DNA of 64,000 bases. Source: Corbicula japonica (lineage: Eukaryota > Mollusca > Bivalvia > Venerida > Cyrenidae). A program made the translations under genes and the position numbers. The DNA lies in contig JAZAYU010000079.1 of NCBI GenBank assembly GCA_038501625.1, positions 1,364,001-1,428,000 on the forward strand, in the 5' to 3' direction. Shown here piece by piece: positions 10,861-25,800 of the stretch (the first letter of the stretch is position 1; every line of letters begins with the position of its first letter). A model generated the notes under the pieces. That model searched no databases, had not been told where the DNA came from, and saw only the letters and a program-made list of their open reading frames with translations.

Positions 10861-13800
10861 CTGAAATATTCAGAAACAAACAAGTGAGGTATTTTCTATA
10901 ACAAAGCGTAACATAGGTGCAGTAACGCATCTTTGATATATCAGCACATTCTACCTTATGTACTAAAAAGCACTATTAAGAAACTAGAAATGTGTCCATA
11001 GGACACGGATGCCGACGCTATGCATCGTTTTCAGATACTAAAGTGCAATGATGGGAATAATAGCATTTCAAAGACAGTGATGTTCGAGTAATTATAAGAA
11101 TATGCATAAACTTGATGATCAAGTAAATTATTTGTATTTGTGGCACTGTTGTCTTCTTATTACGGAAATGTCTGTGAAGAAGTTGGTGGTAATGCAATGC
11201 AATGTCATAGTGAACATTTGTGCCAAGTTATTTTGAAATCCCTTCCTTCATAAAGAAGTTATAGCCCGAACAAGCAAATTCAAGTTTTAGTAACTGTGAC
11301 CTTGACCTTGGACTTACAGGCATGGGTAATGTACGCAACACACCGCCTTGTCATTGGTGAACATTTGTGCCAACTTATTTTGAAAACCCTCCATTCAAAA
11401 CAAAGTTATAGCCTGGACAAGGAAATTCTATTTTTAGTAACAGTGACCTTGACCTTGGACCTACAGGCATGGACATGGTACACGACTCACCACCTTGTCA
11501 TGGTGAACATTTCTGCCAAGTTATTTTGAAATTACTCTATTCCTAACGTAGTTACAACCCTGACAAGAAAATTCTATTTTAGTAACAGTGATCTTGACCT
11601 TGGACCTACAGGCATGGGCATGGTACGGGACACACCATCTTGTCATGATGAACATTTGTGTCATGTTATTTTGAAATCAATCTATTCCTAACAAAGTTAC
11701 AGCCCGAACAAGAGAATTCTATTTTTAGTAACAGTGACCTTGACCTACAGGCATGGGCATGGTATGCGATACACTGCCCTGTCATGGTGAACATTTGTGT
11801 CAAGTTATTTTGAAATCCCTCCATTTATAATCAAGTTACAGCCCGGACAAGAAAATTCTATTTTTAGTAACAGTGACCTTGACCTTGGACCTTCAGGCTT
11901 GGGTATTGTGCGGACACACTGCCTTGTCATAGTGAACATTTGTGCAAAGTTATTTTGAAATCCCTCCATTCATAACAAAGTAACAGCCCGGACAAGAGAA
12001 TTCTATTTTTAGTAACTGTGACCTTGACCTTTGACCTACAGGCATGGGCATGGTACGCGACACATCGCCCTGTCATGGTGAACATTTGTGCCAAGTTAAT
12101 TTGAAATCCCTCCATTCATAACACAGAAACAGCCCGGACAAGAAAATTCTATTTTTAGTAATAGTGACCTTGACCTTCGACCTAAAGGCTTGGGCATGTA
12201 CGTGACATACCATCTTGATATGGTGAACAATTATACCAAGTTATTTAAAAATCCAATAAGAAATACCAAAGTTACAGAGCTGACAAGATTTTGCAAGAAA
12301 ATTCTATTTTTAGTAACAGTGACCTTGACCTTGGACCTACAGGCATGGGTATTGTCAAGACACACCGCCTTGTTATGGTGAACATTTGTGCCAAGTTATT
12401 TTGAAATCCCTCAATTCCAAACGAAGTTAAGGGCAAAGTGTATATTTTTCTTAACACAAAATGTAAGTGAAAAAGGGGCATAATTTGAAAAATACTGGAA
12501 GCAGGGTTATGGGTCTTGTTGGTTATGATGTAGATTTTGATGGTGAAAATATATTTAAAGTTTCAAGGCAGTATCTCAAGTAGTTTTAAAGTTATGGGCA
12601 AAATGCATATTTTGCTTAACACAAAATATAAGAAACAAGATATATTCCTATTAAAACTAATGTAAATGGAAGTATCAAAGGGCCATAACTTCTGAACGGA
12701 ACAGGTAAGAGCAAAACCCCACCTTTATGCACAACAACATATCAGGCCAAGCATTGTGGTAAAGTTTCATCAAATTCCCAGCAGAGGTGTAGGAGGAGTT
12801 GCGTTCACAAGATATATTCCTATTAAAACTAATGTAAATGGAATTATCAAAGGGCCATAACTTCTGAACGGAACATGTAAGAGCAAAACCCCACCTTTAT
12901 GCACAACAACATATCAGGCCAAGCATTGTGGTAAAGTTTCATTAAATTCCCACCAGTAGTGTAGGAGGAGTTGCGTTCACGAGATATACTCCTATTAAAA
13001 CTAATGTAAATGGAAGTATCAAAGGGCCATAACTTCTGAACGGAACATGTAAGAGCGAAACCCCACCTTTATGCACAACAACATATCAGGCCAAGCATTG
13101 TGGTCAAGTTTCATATAATTCCCACCAGTAGTGTAGGAGGAGTTGCGTTCACGAGATATACTCCTATTAAAACTAATGTAAATGGAAGTATCAAAGGGCC
13201 ATAACTTCTGAACGGAACATGTAAGAGCGAAACCCCACCTTTATGCACAACAACATATCAGGCCAAGCATTGTGGTCAAGTTTCATTAAATTCCCACCAG
13301 TAGTGTAGGAGGAGTTGCGTTCACGAGAATATCGGACGGACGGACGGACGAACAGATGGACAGGAGCAACTCTTAATGCCCGTTGCCATTTCATGGCGGG
13401 GGCATAAAAACTGAAAAACTTTAAGTTGACATAGTGAAGCTGTAACAGCCTGTGCTTCATTTTAAAACTGTAACAGCCATGCCATTAATTTAAACTGTAT
13501 CAGCCTGTGCCATAAACTGAAAGTTGTTACAGCCTGTGCTACATGCTGACAACATTGTGGCTACCTTGCCTTGGAACTATCAAATGATCTTATATAATAA
13601 CATTGCCAATGAAGACAAGCATAATGTCATATTACTGTTATCATTGACAGACATACCTTGTTTTTCCTTCTTGGACATGAACATTACAACCATGGAGAAT
13701 CTTTTGACAGTGGTCAGACTTTGTAAACACTCCATACAATCATCCCCCGTTCTGAAATACCAGAAACATCATGATAATAAATAACAGTTATAGAAATTTC

Positions 13801-16800
13801 TATACCAGTAATTATTACACCTCACGTGATTAGTTTACTATTATAGCGTAATGTGACGTCACAGGGAGATAATCGCTATTCATGCATGCCAGATTCAGCC
13901 TGAGAAACTGTTCTTAGATTTGCCAATGGGCTGATTTTCACATTTGATCTGAGAATACCTGACTTTTTTTTCATGCATAAAATTTATCAATTTCAATGTC
14001 AGTTTAAATTTTGTTTATAAATTGATGTTACTTTTTGAACTAATATTTTATATCAGCAGAGTAATTTATTTTATTACACCTCACGTGATTAGTTTACTAT
14101 ATAGCGTAATGTGACGTCACAGGGAGATAATCGCTACTGTCACATATGCGACAGCATCATGTCACCCTCGCGTGGATCTAAAAATAAATATCTTGGAAAT
14201 CCGATTACAAATTAACTTCTACGCATTTTTAATTGACCAAGGGAGATAAACGCATTTTGATCATAATTTGGTCATAGTCAAGATCTCTAAAAAAAACAAA
14301 TGTTCGGTGTAATAAAATAAATATCACATCCCATTGGGGGAAACAGTACGAAATGTTAACCCTCGAGAAGCTATTGTCAACCTCGGCTTACGCCTCGGTA
14401 ACCGAGGCGTAAGCCGAGGTTGACATTAGCTTCTCAAGGGTTAACATTTCGTACTGTTTCCCCCAATGGGATGTGATATTTATATAATGTATTTGTTAAT
14501 TGGGTGGAGGTCTTGATACTAATTAGGTATACAAGGTAAGAACCACCAGCTCTCTTTTGCCCAAGATGATAAAATTAAGAATGGAGACCAGTCTCAAACC
14601 TCAAGCATCTGATTGGCTGAAATGGAGATATCTTCATTTCAGCAGCCTATAAGATACTTCAGATTTGAGACTGATCTCTATTCTAAGTTTTATTATCACC
14701 AGCCCCTATCAGTTGATTTGCAGCACTCTGACATTGTTAGACCCAAGTTCAGCTTAGATACAGTGGTTTTGTGGTTTTAAAATTAGCCAGAAATTGAATC
14801 AGAAATAATGAATGGGTTTTCAATTGAATCTGATTTCTGCATTTTGATCACTAGTGCAAGGAAATTTCAATTTTTATACTTCTAATCTCACCCTATAATG
14901 ACCATGGGTCATCTTCATGCAATGGAAATTAAAGTAAATGGTCAAAATTTCTAATACAAGGTATATATTCTGAGTTAGTTGCAAGTAACCACATAGCTGA
15001 CAATAGCAAACAGACCTAGGTTAATTAGTTAACCAAAAAATGCAAATTCATTTTCAATTAATTTGACTAGTCTTCAATTACATACATTGTAGCAAACCAT
15101 CAAAAACACATGGCAGTAAAATATTGGCAAAATACAGATTGTTGTACAGTAGCTGTTAGCACCTGAGGCCTGGGGGTAAACATTTTACACTTGCTGGTCA
15201 TCTAAAGAGGTATTAATGTAATCTGGATATAAATCTTTAAAAACGGTTACTAGACCATAGATGAATATCAAGCCACTGAATTACTGTAACTAGCAGTATT
15301 ATGTATAAGTAGCCTGAAGGAATATCAAAATTATGAAACAGGATAAAGATTTTGTCTCAACACATACAAAACCAACAACTCTGTTTGTGCTGACAGGACT
15401 AGTTTATTTTGAGGAACAACAGATAGTTACGGGTGAAAAACAAAAGTACCAAACATAACCAATCCTGTCATACATGTCACAACATTTACAATGATAATAA
15501 TGGTTTACCGCAACTTAAACATATCCAGATATAACATACAACAAGTGAAAATAATTTTCACTCCCAACTGAGCATGTCACAATCTTATCTGTAAACTTAT
15601 GAATTCAAAGTAATCTGAAGAATGCCATGAATAATACCCTGTAGATCAAATAATTTTTCTCAGGATAACCAGCCATCCAGAAACCTCGCTTTTTTTATTA
15701 TTATTATTTTCTTCTTTTTTATATATAATATTAACAAAGGAAACCTTTGTTCGTAAAATGTGTGAAACACGTAATAGTGTCTCTTAAATTAATCCTCCAA
15801 ATATGAGACAACATACATATCTCAACATGCTTCCTTAACCCTTTCCTCCATAGACACACCTTTATTGCATGGGCAAACAGTTTAGATCCAGATCAGCCAG
15901 CACATCTGTGCCGTCTGATCAGGATCTAAACTGTTCGCTTTTTTGATTCATTAGGTTATTTCTGACCAAATTGCTACGTGCAGATCCTGATCAGACGGCA
16001 CAGATGTGCCGGCTGATGTTGATCTACACTGGTCGCACATTCGTAAAAATGCATATATATGGAGAAAATGGTTAAACTTATACAAATCCAGTTTTATCAA
16101 ATACAACTGAATTTTGTTTGTCGGTTATAAATACTCTGAATGAAGAAAATGCTATCACAAACATTAAATTTGATGTTGCTCAATGTAACAGGGAGAACTA
16201 TATATTCTAGCAACAGTTCTGAACAGAAGATTTAAAGCTGACATGGTGTATACATGAAGCAATAAAAAAAGATCAAAACTACCCCGGTATACAATATTTA
16301 TGCAACAAGAAGATGCCACAATGTGACAAAACCAGGTTTTCTTCTAAAATATATAAATAACCCAAAATAGTCAAAACAGAGTCAAGAGTTATGAAACTTG
16401 TCCTCATAATTGCTATTGAGATGTCAGACAACTACCAGGTATGTTAATTTCAAAGCTCTACCTTGAATGGTTGCTAAGAACAAAACTTAATGAAATATTA
16501 TGATGCCTGCACAGACCCCCAATTACTTACCCCAATCTAAATAATAACCAGAGATATCCAAATAAAACCTGGTTAACTATGGAATATTTGTGGAACAAAG
16601 AATAGAATGAAGAGAAATCTCATCAGAAAATAAGCTTAACTCTGCAAATCAGTAGTTATATCGCTTAACCCTTTCCTGTATAGATACACCTTTATTGCTA
16701 GGGCGAACAGTTTAGATCCAGATCAGCCGGCACATCCGTGCCGTCTGATCAGGGTCTAAACTATTCGCTTTAGGTTATTTCTGACCAAAATGCGACCAGT

Positions 16801-19800
16801 GCAGATCCAGATCAGATGGCACGGATGTGCTGGCAGATCTTGATCTACACTGGTTGCACACGCGTAAAAATGCGTATATATCAAGGAAAGGGTTAAACAC
16901 CAATATGTCAAAGACAAACACCAGGAAACAATCTGAACTTGTCCTTATTTAGTCTTGATGTCTTCAAAACATCTTCAGTATTGGTATGTACATGTGGAAA
17001 TTCTATCAAGATTTCAAAGATGTCTGCAACCTACATTTCGAGGGTGTTTATAACACTATGACATCAATACATTCATTTAACAGAAGTAATGACAACTATC
17101 AACATAAAAGTACATCAGGCGCGACATTATGTGGACACTTAACACAAACACAGGCATACGTTCACTGAAAACTATATCAACATCAATAAATTCAAATACA
17201 GTCACTTACGGTATGTAGCAGTCTCTAATTATACCCAGAATGGTCTGTAAGACATCAGCATCCAGAAACTGTCCAAACAGCTTTGGGTAATCACATGGGG
17301 GAATTTTCTACAAGAAAAACATGAATACTTCCAACAGTTAACTCTAATACCAGTCAAATCAGTCAAACAACAAATTGCTAACGGTCAAATCAGTCAAAAA
17401 CAACAATTCACTACAAAACCAGTCAAATCAGTCAAACAACAATTTGCTACAACCAGTCAAATCAGTAAAAAAACTAGACTGTGTCCACAGGACACTGATG
17501 CCCCCACTGCTGCAATAACATTTGTTACAAAATTTTGTACCAGGTATTAACAACATGTGGTGATCATGATTAGTAAATGAGGAGTAAGTGCCACAAAATT
17601 TAATAACTAACATAAACAAAAGGCCATAACTGTGGTGAAAATTGTTGCAAGACAATGTCCTTTACAACAATCTTCACATCATGTCTAATCATCTGTGCAA
17701 GTTTGAAAGAAATCAGCCAAATAGAAAATGTGAAGTTGATGCCACAAAATTTTGTAAGTGAAATAAACAAAGGGCCATAACTGTGGTAAAAATGGCAGCA
17801 GAAAAAAATCTTTTTTTTATGATCATCTACCCAGCCATCTTGATCATGTGTGCAAGTTAGAAAGAAATCTGTCCAAAAGTAAATGAGGAGTTGATGCCAC
17901 AAGATATTATTACTGAAAAAAAACAAAGGGCCATAACTCTGGTAAAAATAGTTGCAGGAAAAAATCCTTTCTTCACGATCATCTACACATCCTGCTTCAT
18001 CATCTGTGCATGTTTGCAAGGAATCTGCCCTGTAGTTTAGGAGGAGTTGATGCCACAAGATTTAATTACTGAAATTAACAAAGGGCCATAACTCTGGTAA
18101 AAATGGTCGCAGGAAAATATCCTTTCTTTACGATCATCTACACATCCTGCTTCATCATCTGTGCATGTTTGCAAGGAATCTGCCCTGTAGTTTAGGAGGA
18201 GTTGATGCCACAAGATTTAATTACTGAAATTAACAAAGGGCCATAACTCTGGTAAAAATGGTCGCAGGAAAAAATCCTTTCTTCACGATCAACTACACAT
18301 CCTGCTTCATCATCTGTGCAAGTTCGCAAGAAATCAGCCTTATAGTTTTGGAGGAGTTGATGCCACAAGATTTTATTACTGAAATTAACAAAGGGCCATA
18401 ACTCTGGTAAAAATGGTCGCAGGAAAAAATCCTTTCTTTACGATCATCTACACATCCTGCTTCATCATCTGTGCAAATTCGCAAGAAATCTGCCTTATAG
18501 TTTTGGAGGAGTTGATAATAACAAAGGGCCATAACTCTGGTAAAAATGGCCGCAGGAAGAAATCCTTTCTTCACGATCATCTACACATCCTGCTTCATCA
18601 TCTGTGCAAGTTTGCAAGAAATCTGCCTTGTAGTTTAGGAGGAGTTGATGCCACAAGATTTTATAACTGAAATTAACAAAGGGCCATAACTCTGGTAAAA
18701 ATGGTCGCAGGAAAAAATCCTTTCTTGACGATCATCTACACATCCTGCTTCATCATCTGTGCAAGTTCGCAAGAAATCTGCCTTATAGTTTTGGAGGAGT
18801 TGACGCCACAAGATTTAATTAATGAATATAAAAAAGGGCCATAACTCTGGTAAAAATGGTCGCAGGAAAAAATCCTTTCTTCACAATTATCTACACATCC
18901 TGCTTCATCATCTGTGCAATGTTGCAAGAAATCTGCCTTGTAGTTTAGGAGGAGTTGACGCCACAAGATTTTATAACTGAAATTAACAAAGGGCCATAAC
19001 TCTGGTAAAAATGGTCGCAGGAAAAAATCCTTTTTTTACGATCATCTACACATCCTGCTTGATCATCTGTGCAAGTTTGAAAGAAATCCGCCTTATAGTT
19101 TAGGAGGAGTTGATGCCACAAGATTTGGGGACGTACGGACGTACGTACGGACGGACGGACGAGTGCAACTCTATATGCCTCCCACTTTGTGGGGGCATAA
19201 AAAATTCACTACAATACCAGTCAAACAATCAATATAGTGTCCTACAAGATGAATATTTTACATACATCGGTGAACATAAGAAATTCTGAAAATCTTTCAA
19301 TTTATATTGGGAAAATCATGAAAACCAACCATTTTTAGACACACAGAATCCTGAATTTTAGGAATAATCCTGAAAACTTTCATCCATGTACATATAACTG
19401 CAATTCACAACTACAATTATTTACTTCAGCTGTAGCACAAGTTATTCTTGTTCTCATATAGGATTCTGCTATACACTGATTTCAACCCAAACAACAGCAG
19501 AAAAACCTTTTTCATTCAGTGTGTTTATTTGTAGAAATATTTGAAATATCCACAACAAAATGGTATTATTTTTTTTTAGGGATGGGAACGGTTATCCGGA
19601 TAACCGAATATCCGAATCGTAAGATCGTATCCGGATACCATTCTCGTATCCGAATACCCTCAAATTCGTACGAATTTAGTTTCAATATTTTGTTCAAGGT
19701 TTGTAAAATATAACTGGTAAATCTTTCTAAACCACGCTACACTGCTTGCACTAATCTCGATACTGACATGGTTTTCCCCAGGCGTAACTCGACCAGGATG

Positions 19801-22800
19801 TCTCAGCAGGGTTTACAAAGAGGTGTTAATTGTTTGTATAGTGGTAAATTGGGAGACCGGAAGATCTGTATTCCAGACCGTGATCTTTTGTTTTGTTGAT
19901 TGGTTTTGTTGATTGGTGTACCTTGAACAGAGCGTGTTAAATGACACCTGTCAAGTTGCAACAACTTGATTATTTTCGTTAACGAGAACAAACCTCAGAT
20001 TATTGACAATTTATTGCAACAGAATTTTGAGCGAATATAATCTTGACAGTTTGTTATTTTGACATGACCGCATTAAAGACTTGAAAGGAAAAAAATCATT
20101 TAACGTTAGTCGCCGATATTCAAAAATATTAGATGATGCAATTAACTATTACCATAACTTTTACATGTATTTTAACCCGATACATGTGATTTATCGATAA
20201 ATTGGTTACACAGAATATTATGTATGCGCTTGCAAGCGTCCACGTGAAATAAAACTCCAATTTTATCGAACCTTTTCTTGTACTTTTTCGCGGTAGCTAA
20301 ATTTTTTTCAACTCGTTATTGACTTAAAAAGTTAAGTCGTTGGGTCCGAATTTTCACTTATATTTTGTTTCCGTGATATACCCGGTAGGTTGGTCGAGGA
20401 CTCAAATGATCGCGATATAGTGTAACGTTTGTGCTTTTTAAATTTAAAATATTAAATCAGCAAAATTTTCTGTGGTCGATAAAATGATACGGTTATTCGG
20501 ATATTATCCGGATACCGGATACGGTTATCCGAATAGTGATTTAGGTATCCGTTCCCATCCCTATTTTTTTCATAATTTTAAGACTTTTGACAAAAACATT
20601 TATAATTATTGTCACCTTCATTTTATAATGCGATATCTCCTTCATATTTCAATGGTACTGACTGTAACACCGTTTTTGCACTAAGATGAGGATAGTCAAA
20701 TCATTTTAAATAAACCCTTTACTCCTAATATACATGTTTTAATGCATGTGAAACCAGTGTAGATCCAGATCAGCTTGCATATCCATGCCAACTGATCTGT
20801 ATCTGCACTGGTAACATCTCAGTCAGAAAAAACCTAATAAATCAAAAAGCAAAGTGTAGATCCTGATCAGATGGCAAAGATGTGCCGGCTGGTCTGGATC
20901 GAGACTGTTCTCCCATGCAATAAGGGTGTATCTATGGATTAAAGGGTTAAAGCTTACCTTAAAATACATGTAAAAGGCCTGTTTATCTGACTTGAGACGT
21001 CTGAAATCTGCCTGGAACTGGACAGAATTCACCGGCACTGGGGTATCTCTGGGAGACACAGAACTTGTAGAAACCCCTTTACCTGACTGAGAACATGCAT
21101 AGTTTTTATTTTTATCCTTGTTCACAAGTTTAGCACTTCCTGAAGAAGCCTGGGTCTGAGAGGGTTTGAACCTCTCTGAGTCACTGCCCTTGTCAAGTGT
21201 TCTATTGGTTTCACATTTATAGACACTGTCAGTGAGATCACTGTGTTGTGCATCACCGTTAGGTAAACTTTCAGTCACAGTTGTGTTTCTAGCACACAGT
21301 CCAGCAATGTCAGCTGGAGAGAAAGCTGTAAACCGCTGGAAGTCGCCACCCTCTCTCTCCATGATGTCCCGCTTCATCTTGCTCTGTGTGGCCTCATTGC
21401 GGGCTACAGCTGACTTAATGTCAGCTTCATCCAAACCAACCTCTTCTATGTCTAGTCTTCTCAAAGGTTTCTACAACGTTAACAAGTTATTAACAGGCAT
21501 TTCAGTCTCAATCCAAAGATGTAAAATCACATCATATCATGCTGTGTGTGTCAACTTTGTGATCTGGCAAATTTGAAAACGGAGAATAAATCAAATAGAC
21601 ATGGATATCAAAAATATTAAACAAACAATTGGTGTTTTTTTTCCTTGCTGCTTTCTGATGTAAATTCAACAATTAAAATTTCATCAGTCAAGCTCCCATT
21701 TTGTAAGCAAGTCATTGAATATAGTCCAAAACTTTTGATAAACATAACACTTAGCCAGTTTTAAACTTACAATAACAACCAATATTTGACAATCACAATA
21801 ATTGCTGCTTTTATTTCTCCTACTTATTTTGGCAAAAAACAGTTTTAAAGATATTCTTTGAAATAGTCAACAAGAAACATCGAATGTTTTGTGACAATAT
21901 ACTGCAGACTGTAGACAGCAGTCCACTAGATTGCTATCAAAAACTTTATATTTTAAAATCATCCTGGCACAGTTTTGGACAATTATGTTTTCTGTGCAAG
22001 TTTTTATTTTAAAACAAGAGTGCCAAACTGACACAAAATACGCCCTTCAAAATGCTGATCATCAAAGTTGCGTAATGATCCGATGAAAATTATTGGAGAG
22101 CAGATACCGCTAATTCAGTTTTTGGACAATTCAAGGGCCATAATTCAGGAGTGCCTGGGAGGATTCGGCAGGATATAGAACATGGTCGAGATATTATGTC
22201 CACCAACATATTCACCAAGTTTGATAAAGACCGGATGAAAACTCTTTGACTTAGAGAGCGGAAACAGTAAATTTGGACAATTCAAGGGCCATAATTCAGG
22301 AGTGCCTGGGGGGATTTGGCTGGTTATAGAACTTGGTTGAGATATAATGCCCACCAACATATTCACCAAGTTTGATAAAGACCGGATGAAAACTCTTTGA
22401 CTTAGAGAGCGTAAACCCTTATTTTGGACAATTCAAGGGCTATAATTCAGGAGTGCATGAGGGGATTTGGCTGGTTATAGAACTTGGTCGAGATATTATG
22501 TCCACCAACATATTCACCAGGTTTGATAAAGACCCGATGAAAACTCTTTGACTTAGAAAGCGGAAACAGTAATTTTGGACAATTCAAGGGCCATAATTCA
22601 GGAGTGCCTGGGGGGATTTGGCTGGTTATAGAACTTGGTCAAGATATTATGCCCACCAACATATTCCCCAAGTTTGATAAAGATCGGATGAAAACTCTTT
22701 GACTTAGAGAGTGGAAACCATGTGGACGCCACCGCCAACCTGCCTGCCCGCCGCAGGTGTTCCCATAATACGTCCTGTTTTTCAAACGGGCGTATAAAAA

Positions 22801-25800
22801 TCATTTATATTATTAATGCTATCACTTGATGAAACACTGATATTTTGATTTGAAAATATGAATATTAAACACATGTAACCAAGTTTCAGAACCAATCAAA
22901 TCAGTGTTTTATTGCAGTCTTACCTGAGATCTTTGGCTTGGATGTTTAGATATGGCCTTGACCACGCCTAGTGACTGGTTTACACTACAGTCAGAGTGAG
23001 ATACAAGGCTAGCCTTGGACATCTCCTGTAGATGAAAATACATTGCTTTAATATCATTCCATAGAAATAAGAAGTTCTGTCAATAGACAGCATGCTTAAC
23101 TTTACAACTATATGAGAATAGCATCCTGTTTCAAGCAACTGGGATCCTAGGAACAATCACAATAAAAATAAAACAGTGTCTAATTTCAGTGATTTCTTAA
23201 TTATTTATACTCTATAATGGGTTATATTCTGAAGTGAATAATGTATCTTTTTCCCAATATTTGGTAACAAAATCCAATTCAAATTAAAATACTTATATGA
23301 AGCATTAACTACATAGATATGACTTATGTTCCATGTGCAATAAACCTTACGGTCTGATCTGGATCTACACTCTTCAGTTCTTGGTCAGACGATTATGAAT
23401 CTAAATGTGATCCTGATCAGACAGCACAAATGTGAAGTCCGATCTGTACCTACACTGGTTTATCACGTAATATAAGCCATATTCCATGGAGAAGAGGGTT
23501 AAACTTTGCATTATTCAAGACCAAAATCACTAAAATATGCTAAATAATTCTATTCCGATACTATTTAAGCATGATAATAAACATTTTGATTACATTTTTA
23601 ATTTTCCCCAATATTAATCAAACTAGCAATAAATTCCTATTTCTCTTTGTATGGGTCCTGTTCCCATAAGTGAGTAAATAACAGACAGGTTTGATTTCCT
23701 CAATGTCCTATTCACCCAGTTAACACACTAACCCTTTTTTCTGAATATATAGACCATTATGGCATGGTCAAACAGTGTAGATCCAGATCAGCTGTTACAT
23801 CCATGGCATCTGATCAGGATCTGCACTGCTTGCTTTAGATTCATTAGGTTGTTTTGGAACAAAAAGCTAAAAATGCATATCCTGATCAGACAGCACGGAT
23901 GTCTCAGCTGATCTGGATTTACACTGGTCACAACAAATTGGTATATATGGAGTAAAGAGATACCTTTTCAATGAGAGCCAGGTCAGATGTAGCCTTCTTG
24001 TTTTGTGGCTCAAGCTGTATAACTCTCTCAAAGTCTGCTTTAGCCTCAGTATATTTCTTCAAGCCCAGCCGAGCAGATCCACGTCGCAGGTATGCCTTGG
24101 TGTACAATGGGTCCAAGGTCAATGCCACTGAGCAATCCAACTCTGCCGCACCATACCTTTACAGCACATAAAGATAGAATACAAGTGAATTTGCATCCAT
24201 CTGTCATTTTATAAATTAAAGCTTTTCATTGTAATAGTCAATTTATGAAAAATTAGATGCAATAACTGAAAGTTATAGCCTAGGCATAGCCAAACCATAA
24301 CTAATAATAAGTAACAGTCCATGTACAGAAACAAGGATAATATATTTGATAGTAATAGTCATAAAATGAAACTAGAGCTATCACTGAAGGTGATTAATAC
24401 CCCCGTAATACTGCTTTGTCAGAGTATACAGAAATGATGTTTGCATCTTTCATGGGTGAAAGTTGAAAAATAATTGAAATCCTGAAAATTTGCTGCAAAA
24501 GTTGTGTTTAAAAATAGCAACTTGGGTTTTCACCGGATGTAAACCAAACTGTAAAAGTAGTTGACGTCAGAAGGTTTTGTTGAATCGTGCTCCCCTTCTA
24601 AAAAATAATGGACTGATCCAAATGAAAAAAAATATGTCATGCAAATCTAATCACGAACGTATGTTAAAAGTTTGAAAACTGGAGAAGTAGTTTGTGTCAT
24701 AAGATTTTGTTAAATAATGCTCCCCTCAAACCAAAAATGGACTGATCCATAAGAAATATGTCACTAACATGCGCACTTCATGCAGAACATATGATTTCAG
24801 TTTCAAGTCGATATCTTGAAAACTGCAGAAGTTTGCATAACACGATTTTGTTAAATCATGTCCCCTGCAAAAAATAATGGACTGATCCACACGAAAAATA
24901 TGTCACGCACATCTACACTTCATGCCCAACATATGTATCAAGTTTCAAGTCAATATCATAAAAACTGTAGAAGTAGTTCGCGTCACAAGATTTTGTTAAA
25001 TCGTGCTCCCCTCCGAAAAATAATGGACTGATCTACATGAGAGAAAAAAAATTTGCGCAAATGTACCAAGAACATATGTTTAAAGTTTCAAGTCGATACC
25101 TTGAAAACTGTTGACGTGGTAAGTGTAGAAGTTTGCATAACACGATTTTGTTAAATCATGTCCCCTGCTAAAAATAATGGACTGATCCACATGATAAATA
25201 TGTCATGCACATCTACACTTCATGCCGAACACATGTATCAAGTTTCAAGTCAATATCTTAAAAACTGTAGAAGTAGTTCTTGTTACAAGATTTTGTTGAA
25301 TCATGCTCCCTTCCAAAAATAATGGACTGATCCACATGAGAAAAAAAGAATTTGCGTTAATGTACTCACCAACATATGTTTAAAGTTTCAAGTCGATATC
25401 TTGAAAACTGTTGACATAGTAAGTGTAGAAGTTTGCATAACACGATTTTGTTAAATCATGTCCCCTGCAAAAAATAATGGACTGATCCACACGAAAAATA
25501 TGTCACACACATCTACACTTCATAACAAACAAAATCAAGTTTCAAGTCAATATCTTAAAAACTGTAGAAGTAGTTCGCGTCACAAGATTTTGTTAAATCG
25601 GGCTCCCCTCCGAAAAATAATGGACTGATCCACATGAGACGAAAAGAAAATTTGCGCAAATGTACTCACGAACATATGTTGAAAGTTTCAAGTCGATATC
25701 TTGAAAACTGTTGACGTAGTAAGTGTAGAAGTTTGCATAACACAATTTTGTTAAATCATGTCCCCTGCAAAAAATAATGGACTGATCCACATGAAAAATA

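Noticed and set aside
11296..13460. Short open frames within tandem units (for example with VTLTLDLQAW)
   Set aside because: The same peptide recurs because the DNA unit repeats; the units are part of a mobile element without a conserved full-length frame.
17600..18966. Repeated Cys-containing frames on the minus strand
   Set aside because: Frames of the 155-bp unit of element B; they break at each unit and have no homology.
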